64,000 nt of DNA from Emticicia sp. CRIBPO (GTDB taxonomy: Bacteria; Bacteroidota; Bacteroidia; Cytophagales; Spirosomataceae): the NCBI RefSeq assembly GCF_009905725.1, contig NZ_JAAAKV010000009.1, forward strand, positions 265,655 through 329,654. The letters are read 5' to 3'. Position numbers and translations under genes: made by a program. Positions within the stretch are counted from its first letter, which is position 1; each line of letters opens with the position of its first letter. The notes under the pieces were generated by a model. It saw only the letters and a list, made by a program, of their open reading frames with translations. It did not search any database and was not told the DNA's origin. Shown in pieces: positions 58,515 through 64,000 of the stretch.

Positions 58515-58550
58515 ATTGGAGTGTAAAATGAACTGCACTCCAATTGTTTT
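58515..58550 (+). terminator. terminator after the SRPBCC gene
   Basis: ATTGGAGTG (58515-58523) pairs with CACTCCAAT (58536-58544) and is followed by TGTTTTTT. The 3' end overlaps the -33 TTG of the next promoter. Confidence 0.8.
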
Positions 58551-58573
58551 TTCATTTGAATAAGGTAACTTTG
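58544..58573 (+). promoter_or_regulatory. promoter for the gene at 58614
   Basis: TTG (58544-58546), 19 nt, TAACTTTG (58566-58573) is a full consensus match. The transcript should start near 58580, 34 bases before the ATG. Confidence 0.68.
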
Positions 58574-58613
58574 TCGTTCGGGTTTCACCACTTTTCAAAC
58601 GATATTTATAAAA

Positions 58614-59246
58614 ATGAAAAAACAACTTTTAGTTTTCTTTATTTCTCTGCTTTTACTTCCGGCCGTTTATGGTCAATCTTCTGAGCAATCTCTTGTAAAA
58701 GAAGCTTTTGAAAATTACAAGAGTGCCATCCTCAATGAAAAAGGAGAAGAGGCCGTGCGGTTCGTGAACAGCAAGACGGTAGCCTATTATGATGATATAC
58801 TCAATAAAGTCAAAAATGCAGATTCTGCCGAAGTCAATGGCTTATCTGTCCTTGACAAACTCATGGTTTTCTCTGTCCGACACCGGACTTCACGGGCAGA
58901 TATCCTCTCTTTTAATGGTAAAGCTTTGCTGGTTTATGCCATTAAAAGCGGCATGGTAGGCAAAAGCAGCGTTATCAATTTATCCGTGGGAGAAATCAAA
59001 ACGGACGGGAATTATGCGAATGGAGTAGTAGTCACCAACGGAAAAGCAACTCCCCTGTCTTTTGGTTTTACAAAAGAAAACGGCCAGTGGAAAATAGACC
59101 TGACCTCCATCCTGCCCGCTTCGGCAGCAGCGTTTGAAGCCATGGTAAAAGACAGCGGCCAGGAAGAAAATGAGTTTTTCTTCAGCATCCTGAATATCCT
59201 GACAGGAAAGACACCCGGCCCTGAAATCTGGAAGCCGGTGAGATGA
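58614..59246 (+). CDS. secreted hypothetical protein
   Basis: This 210-residue protein has a signal peptide (about 1-20, ending VYGQ). The rest looks like a small alpha/beta domain that could be NTF2-like: a helix (EQSLVKEAFENYKSAILNEKGEEAVRFVNSKTVAYYDDILNKV), then strands including VVVTNGKATPLSFGFTKENGQWKIDLTSIL. The helix-then-FxxENGxWKIDL pattern is common in NTF2-like folds. No function is known. It has a clear promoter and terminator, so it is a real monocistronic gene. Confidence 0.72.
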   Translation: MKKQLLVFFISLLLLPAVYGQSSEQSLVKEAFENYKSAILNEKGEEAVRFVNSKTVAYYDDILNKVKNADSAEVNGLSVLDKLMVFSVRHRTSRADILSFNGKALLVYAIKSGMVGKSSVINLSVGEIKTDGNYANGVVVTNGKATPLSFGFTKENGQWKIDLTSILPASAAAFEAMVKDSGQEENEFFFSILNILTGKTPGPEIWKPVR

Positions 59247-59668
59247 GAGAGGTGTAGTGATTTTATAGTAGAGTGTGAATAGACTTGAGTTAAAATCCTG
59301 ACGATGATGAGCTTATCACTAATCGAAGTAGTCTATTGCAACAATTAAAAGAGAACACTTTAATAAAAAGGTGTTCTCTTTTACATTTCCACTGAATATA
59401 TTCAAACAAACTCGCGGTTTTACCTTCTCCAAGAGCACCCCCTTTTACACATTTACACAATAACGTTCAGCCGGACTCTAAAGTGGATTGACGTTTTTTA
59501 AGTACTTACTGGTTAAAGGTGATTAAGCTTAAACTTCCCAAATCACAACATTGAATAATAAAGAAAAGATAAAAACAATCTAAAATTTCAATAAATGTCT
59601 ATACGTTATTAGTTTTTGCACATACCTTTACACGAAGTTTTATATACCAACTTTAATACGCAACCAAA
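59247..59668. other. intergenic region before the AT-rich esterase pair
   Basis: This 422-base stretch holds the terminator at 59347-59385. About 280 AT-rich bases follow, with no gene, clear promoter or repeat. It marks the change into a more AT-rich segment. Confidence 0.55.
59347..59385 (+). terminator. terminator after the secreted hypothetical
   Basis: AAAAGAGAACAC (59347-59358) pairs perfectly with GTGTTCTCTTTT (59371-59382) around a 12-nt loop. Confidence 0.8.
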
Positions 59669-61084
59669 ATGAAAAATAAATATAAAATGACTACACTCTT
59701 TTTAGCTACCGCACTGGCTTTGAGTTGTAATTCTCCGGAATTGACACCTCAAAATATTGAATACTTAGATACAGAAATTTCGTATCTATACGGAGATACG
59801 ACTAGAATTATTTCATTCAAAAATGTGAATCAATTAATTCGTAAAGATTTAGTTATTAAACAATTAACAATAGGGGATACAATTCTACCCTTTAATGGAG
59901 TAAAGCTTCATGGCCCGCCAATTATAGAACCAGATTCTAAGAATTTGAAAAATACCACTGATCCCGAGATAAAAAATAAACCTATCAGATATCTTGCAGT
60001 TGGTAGCAGTCTAACCGCTGGTGTAAGAGATGGTGGATATTTTAATGAAGGTATACAGACTTCTTACCCCAATTTGATCGCAAGACAGTTAAGGCTTCAA
60101 AAATTTCAAATGCCCTTATTTGATGCTCAGGATTATAATGGAACAGGTCGGAAGGTGATCACCAACTACAATCCTACAGGCGGTCCTCTTCCTAAATATA
60201 AACACTCATCTAATAATGTAGGCGTAACAGAAGAAAATACTGAAACTTTAAAGAAGTATAACGGTGGATCGGTTGATGAAATAGATCATTGGGGAGTGCC
60301 AAAATCTGATTTTTCTACTTTGGAATTTGGGCTTTCTTCATCAGATGCTCCTTTTTTTAAAAGACTTCTATATAATACCAAAGATCAGAAGATGACTAGC
60401 CAATATAATGTATTGTTAAATCATAAGTGTGATTTCTTTACTTTAGAATTGGGTAGTCAGGGTTGGACCACTGATCAGTCTATTTATTCAGGACGGCCTA
60501 ATATTGAAAGTCGTGTCGGCGAGGAATTCATTGCTGCTCAATCTAAAAGAGGGGCTAAAGGATGTATTGCGAATGTTCCTTATTTTAGCGAATTTCCATA
60601 TTATAACCTTGTAAAATATGAGGAATTACAGAAAGCTCTTCTAAATAACCCCTTTTCCTTCCCATTTGATAAATCTACTGTAAAAATAAGACCAACCTCC
60701 AGAATAGATTCTTTATTAAGCCCTAAAGTAAATATAAATTTGAAAAAACTGGAGATATATCCTCATGAAGTTGGTGGAGGAGTTGATCCTCAAATAGATT
60801 ACTTTAATACAAATATTGTTGAATACTTATCTAAAAAGTATAATTACCCCATAGTTGATTTAAAGTCACTTTATCAAAAGATATTAAGTGGTAAATATGT
60901 AACTGAAGACGGAATAAAAGTAGATGCCGGCTTTAAAGGTAATTTCTTTTCTTCTGATGGGATATATCCTACAGCGTTTGGGCAGGCAATTATTGCTAAT
61001 GAGTTTATAAAAACTTTAAACTCATTTTATAATTCAAAAGTACCTCTAATACCAACTAAAGAATACCTTCTAAGTACAAAATAA
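59669..61084 (+). CDS. SGNH/GDSL-like lipoprotein lacking the usual catalytic His
   Basis: This 471-residue protein has a lipoprotein signal (ALALSC). Block I of the SGNH hydrolase fold appears as LAVGSSLTAGVRDGG with the nucleophile Ser. The last block, normally D-x-x-H, reads SSDGIYPTAFGQAIIANEF, with Tyr where the catalytic His is expected. LELGSQGWTTD replaces the usual GxND block. It therefore may bind rather than cleave acylated glycans, or use another base. The gene is clearly more AT-rich than the region before it. It is 22 bases upstream of a large esterase-like gene. Confidence 0.72.
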   Translation: MKNKYKMTTLFLATALALSCNSPELTPQNIEYLDTEISYLYGDTTRIISFKNVNQLIRKDLVIKQLTIGDTILPFNGVKLHGPPIIEPDSKNLKNTTDPEIKNKPIRYLAVGSSLTAGVRDGGYFNEGIQTSYPNLIARQLRLQKFQMPLFDAQDYNGTGRKVITNYNPTGGPLPKYKHSSNNVGVTEENTETLKKYNGGSVDEIDHWGVPKSDFSTLEFGLSSSDAPFFKRLLYNTKDQKMTSQYNVLLNHKCDFFTLELGSQGWTTDQSIYSGRPNIESRVGEEFIAAQSKRGAKGCIANVPYFSEFPYYNLVKYEELQKALLNNPFSFPFDKSTVKIRPTSRIDSLLSPKVNINLKKLEIYPHEVGGGVDPQIDYFNTNIVEYLSKKYNYPIVDLKSLYQKILSGKYVTEDGIKVDAGFKGNFFSSDGIYPTAFGQAIIANEFIKTLNSFYNSKVPLIPTKEYLLSTK

Positions 61085-61106
61085 ATAATCTAAATTCTCA
61101 CCTGTT

Positions 61107-64000
61107 ATGAATAAATTAATTACGCATTTAACAATGTGTGTGATGCTCATATTGTATTTTTCTTCGGGATTTGCACAAACTGCCCCAGATTTCTCAGGAG
61201 GGCATTTAAGAGAATTGTATTTGGAAGGTACGGGAAATGGATATCAGGCGGCTAATATTCTGTATCCTTTTGACGGTTCAGTTATCCAAAGACAATCTGA
61301 TGGGAAGGCAAACTTAAGTTTTTGTGCACAAATTGGTTATGGTTTTAAAAATAGTCAAATGTATGACTATTCTTTAAGATTGACAAAATTAGATCTTTTT
61401 TCGGGCCTACCTCAGAGTCCGTTTACAACAATAACTAATTTCTCTCTTTCGTTAAGCAATGTTGTGGGTGATGTTGCGACTATTAATAGCTTTATTAACG
61501 TTAATCAAGGGTGGTATTTAGCACAACTGATAATATCTTTAAAAAATGGAGGAGGGGAATTTATCGCTGCTCATATTAAATTTGGAATAGGTGATACATT
61601 CATTATTGCAGGTCAATCAAATGCTAGAGGTTTTCATGGAGGGTGGGATAGATTCTCAGATGGTTCAGGAGAATTAATAAGCTATGACAATACTTTAAAT
61701 AATTCCATGTTACCTGATGCCAGCAGAGTAATTGGAGCATTTAAGCTGTTGGTAACCAGTGAATCTGTTGAAGCTAACAAGAGTAATAGAGAATATTTTA
61801 AAAGCAAAATACTAAATGGAGGAATGCCGTTTTTCAGGCCATTTATAAAATTAGATTTATACAATCCTTATAGTACAGAAAATGGAATTAATTATTATGA
61901 AAGAGGTATTTATCCCTTTGGCCTAGCCTCATGGTGTTGGGCTCCATTTGGGAAAAAGTATATCGAAACTTACCAAATACCAGTTCAGTTTTTTAATACT
62001 GCTATAGATGGTTCTAATATCAGTGAATGGCAAAAAGGGGCTGCTCCTAAAGCCGGCTTTTATAATAATATGTATGACGGGCTTTTTAGCCTGATACAAT
62101 TTCAGGGGAATATTTTAGGGCACAAAGCAATTTTGTGGCACCAAGGAGAGAGTGATGTTCAAATAGGTACTAGTAATAGCAACTATAAAACCAAATTGGA
62201 AAGCCTCGTCAATAATCTTCAAAACGATTACGATCCCTGGCAGCCAGGTAGAGTTTGGGCACCATTAAACTGGGTTATTTCCAAAGTATCGCACTCAAAC
62301 CAGTACAATCCTTCAACTCAGCAAATTGTTACAATAACAAATGATCCAACAAATATCAAAGGAGCTCAAATTAATGCAACCCCTCAAAGTAATGGTTCTG
62401 TAAAAATAACAGGTATCGATTCTGATTCCTATGGCGAGAGTTACAGGGCACCTTATGGTAAAATACATTTTACCGGACCTACTCATAGTTTAATCGCAGA
62501 TATGTGGAAAAATATGAATCTACAAAATCTAACCCCTAAAATAGGTCAACAAGGTATTGCTCCTATCTCAATAACTTATAATACCGGAACCAATCAATAT
62601 ACATTAACCCCCCCTGCAGGAAAAGGTACATATTATTGGGTTAAAAATGAAGAATCGATTAATTCTGCTTCTATTATAACAGGAAATGGTCAATTAGTAG
62701 TTTCTTCCGGTGGGTTGTTGGATAGGGATGTTTATACCTGCTATTATAAAAACCCTTATGGGACAAATTTTCTCATGTGTCAACCTTTTATTGTTCCTAA
62801 CAATTATGATAGATATTCGTCATTGGAAGCTACTACTGTTAATACTTTTAGTTCGTCAGGGGAAACTAAAATAGCGACAGTGAGTTCTTCAAATGTGTCT
62901 TGGAGTTCAAATATTACATATGACAATCCTGCTAATACTGGTTGGATAAATATCCTTTCGAATAATACTGGTTTTATAGGAAATAGTGGTTTAGTAATAC
63001 AGACTAACTCGAATTCTGGTTCTCAACGAAGTGGCAAGGTTGTTCTGAATGGTAATGATGGGAATGGTAATTACTTTACTAAACAAATTAACATAGTTCA
63101 AAATGCATCAGGTGCGATTTTTCCACTAGTGTCTTTAACCCCAACGAATTCTTCATTTGAATGGCAAGGGTACGGTAATGCAAAATTTAATGGGACAAGT
63201 ATTGATGCAAACACTTTACAAATTGGCGGAGTACAATATTTTCAAGGGATAGGTACCCATTCTCCTAGCATTATTAAATATTCCCTTTCCAATCAATATT
63301 CTAATTTCTTCGGAAAAGTGGGCAGAGATGATGAGGCGGATAATACTTATGACTCAGGAAAAGTAGAGTTTGTTATCAAAGGAGATGGTGTAGTTCTTTG
63401 GACTTCTCAGATACACAGAAATAATACTACAGCGGAGCCTTTTAGTGTAAATATTAGTGGTAAAAATGAATTAGAACTCATAGTAAATGCGTTAGACGAC
63501 AACTACTTTGACCACGCCGACTGGGTAGATCTGTATCTGACCACTTCCGGTGGCGGAGGGTGCAGCACCCCTACCAACCCAAGCAATGTATCGGCTTCTG
63601 CCAGCAGCATTACCTCCGGCCAAAGTACTACCTTGTCGGCTTCCTGCTCTGTGGGTACCATTACCTGGAGTACCGGACAAACAGGGGCTTCAGTAAGTGT
63701 TTCACCTACTGTCAGCACCACTTACCAGGTTTCCTGTGTGAACGGATCCTGTCAGAGTGGTACCGTACCGGTGAGTATTACCGTCAATCCCTCAGGTGGC
63801 GGTGGGGCATGTTCTGCCATTTCCAATAACCTGACGATGGGAACATGGACCGTTACCGGACAGCCACTCGTAGCCAGGTATTTTCATGGTCAATATTGGC
63901 TGACTCAGAAAGTATCGTCCAGCCCCGACGAATTTGTGGTCAGGGGGGCAGCCATGCTCCAAAGATCGGATGTGTCGCTTAACAACAGTAGTTATTATAA
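61107..64000 (+). CDS. large secreted SGNH/sialate-O-acetylesterase-like protein with NPCBM and Ig-like domains (3' end beyond the window)
   Basis: The frame is open from ATG 61107 to the window end, 964 codons plus 2 bases. A signal peptide ends SSGFAQ. Residues about 155-400 have the GQSN block (FIIAGQSNARGF) and ILWHQGESDVQ of sialate-O-acetylesterase-type SGNH enzymes. A BACON-like or Ig-like stretch lies at about 575-670. An NPCBM-type carbohydrate-binding domain spans about 672-810 (FEWQGYGNAKFNG, GIGTHSPSIIKYSL, ELIVNALDDNYFDHADWVDL). A Cys-rich Ig-like domain (SSITSGQSTTLSAS, TTYQVSC) and the start of another region follow. Such layouts usually end in a T9SS signal. Base composition changes near 63,490. 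Confidence 0.8.
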   Translation, partial: MNKLITHLTMCVMLILYFSSGFAQTAPDFSGGHLRELYLEGTGNGYQAANILYPFDGSVIQRQSDGKANLSFCAQIGYGFKNSQMYDYSLRLTKLDLFSGLPQSPFTTITNFSLSLSNVVGDVATINSFINVNQGWYLAQLIISLKNGGGEFIAAHIKFGIGDTFIIAGQSNARGFHGGWDRFSDGSGELISYDNTLNNSMLPDASRVIGAFKLLVTSESVEANKSNREYFKSKILNGGMPFFRPFIKLDLYNPYSTENGINYYERGIYPFGLASWCWAPFGKKYIETYQIPVQFFNTAIDGSNISEWQKGAAPKAGFYNNMYDGLFSLIQFQGNILGHKAILWHQGESDVQIGTSNSNYKTKLESLVNNLQNDYDPWQPGRVWAPLNWVISKVSHSNQYNPSTQQIVTITNDPTNIKGAQINATPQSNGSVKITGIDSDSYGESYRAPYGKIHFTGPTHSLIADMWKNMNLQNLTPKIGQQGIAPISITYNTGTNQYTLTPPAGKGTYYWVKNEESINSASIITGNGQLVVSSGGLLDRDVYTCYYKNPYGTNFLMCQPFIVPNNYDRYSSLEATTVNTFSSSGETKIATVSSSNVSWSSNITYDNPANTGWINILSNNTGFIGNSGLVIQTNSNSGSQRSGKVVLNGNDGNGNYFTKQINIVQNASGAIFPLVSLTPTNSSFEWQGYGNAKFNGTSIDANTLQIGGVQYFQGIGTHSPSIIKYSLSNQYSNFFGKVGRDDEADNTYDSGKVEFVIKGDGVVLWTSQIHRNNTTAEPFSVNISGKNELELIVNALDDNYFDHADWVDLYLTTSGGGGCSTPTNPSNVSASASSITSGQSTTLSASCSVGTITWSTGQTGASVSVSPTVSTTYQVSCVNGSCQSGTVPVSITVNPSGGGGACSAISNNLTMGTWTVTGQPLVARYFHGQYWLTQKVSSSPDEFVVRGAAMLQRSDVSLNNSSYY

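Noticed and set aside
1..64000. tRNA, rRNA, CRISPR, insertion sequences, prophage
   Set aside because: Looked for T-loop GTTCRA motifs, regularly spaced repeats, transposase-like products and phage structural genes by eye; none was found. The GH108-like muramidase has no phage neighbours.

Overview
This 64 kb window reads as a chromosomal segment of a Bacteroidota bacterium, most likely order Cytophagales (inference). The evidence is internal. Several secreted proteins end in type IX secretion (T9SS) C-terminal sorting domains, and a PorZ-like T9SS component is present. Promoter candidates fit the Bacteroidota pattern TTTG or TTG, 16-21 nt, TAnnTTTG. Most starts lack a Shine-Dalgarno sequence. 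Many products (GlgE, NadB, RecQ with an acidic insert, YHYH and MORN lipoproteins) look typical of that group. I saw no rRNA, tRNA, CRISPR array, transposase or phage gene.

Layout. 1-2.7 kb: the 5' end of a gene leaving the window, then an operon of a small muconolactone-isomerase-like protein, a barnase-type lipoprotein RNase and a barstar-type inhibitor, then a PaaE-like flavin/iron-sulfur reductase. 2.7-9.6 kb: a loose surface-glycan region with GT2, GT4, GT2, GT25 and a DegT-type sugar aminotransferase in mixed orientation. 9.6-20.4 kb: porZ-tdk, a conserved hypothetical, recQ, kdsD-like, nadB, a Tat-exported TIM-barrel protein and a GH108-like muramidase. 20.9-25.5 kb: a compact seven-gene operon with a small cytosolic protein, four tandem paralogous 7-TM proteins, a one-TM histidine kinase and a NarL-type response regulator. 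This is the most unusual system here. 25.5-35.9 kb: RidA, a MacB-type permease, a secreted M1 aminopeptidase, pyrH-frr, a DMT exporter, an AraC cluster and an exported alpha/beta hydrolase.

35.9-43.7 kb: a split respiratory complex I (nuoD on plus, nuoAB on minus, no nuoC between), a PspC-like protein, a solitary GlgE, a possible structured RNA with a strong terminator, a secreted T9SS metalloprotease and a sodium symporter. 43.8-59.2 kb: clpS-recR, an exported Mn-type superoxide dismutase, a 2OG-Fe oxygenase, a chromate-type transporter, a double VOC protein, nnr with a D-threonine-aldolase-like enzyme, an OmpA-type protein, a three-lipoprotein operon (YHYH, MORN/YwqK, SCO), then a methyltransferase, an AraC regulator, an SRPBCC protein and a secreted hypothetical. 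59.7-64 kb: an AT-rich pair of SGNH-type esterases. The second runs off the window and changes base composition abruptly near 63,490.

Gene ends are tightly packed, and convergent pairs usually share one bidirectional hairpin. A GGCCTGAAGGCC-type palindrome recurs after stop codons. Start codons were moved from the longest open frame wherever a promoter, terminator or domain boundary argued against it (tdk, porZ, kdsD, nuoD, clpS, the GT4, SCO and MORN genes).
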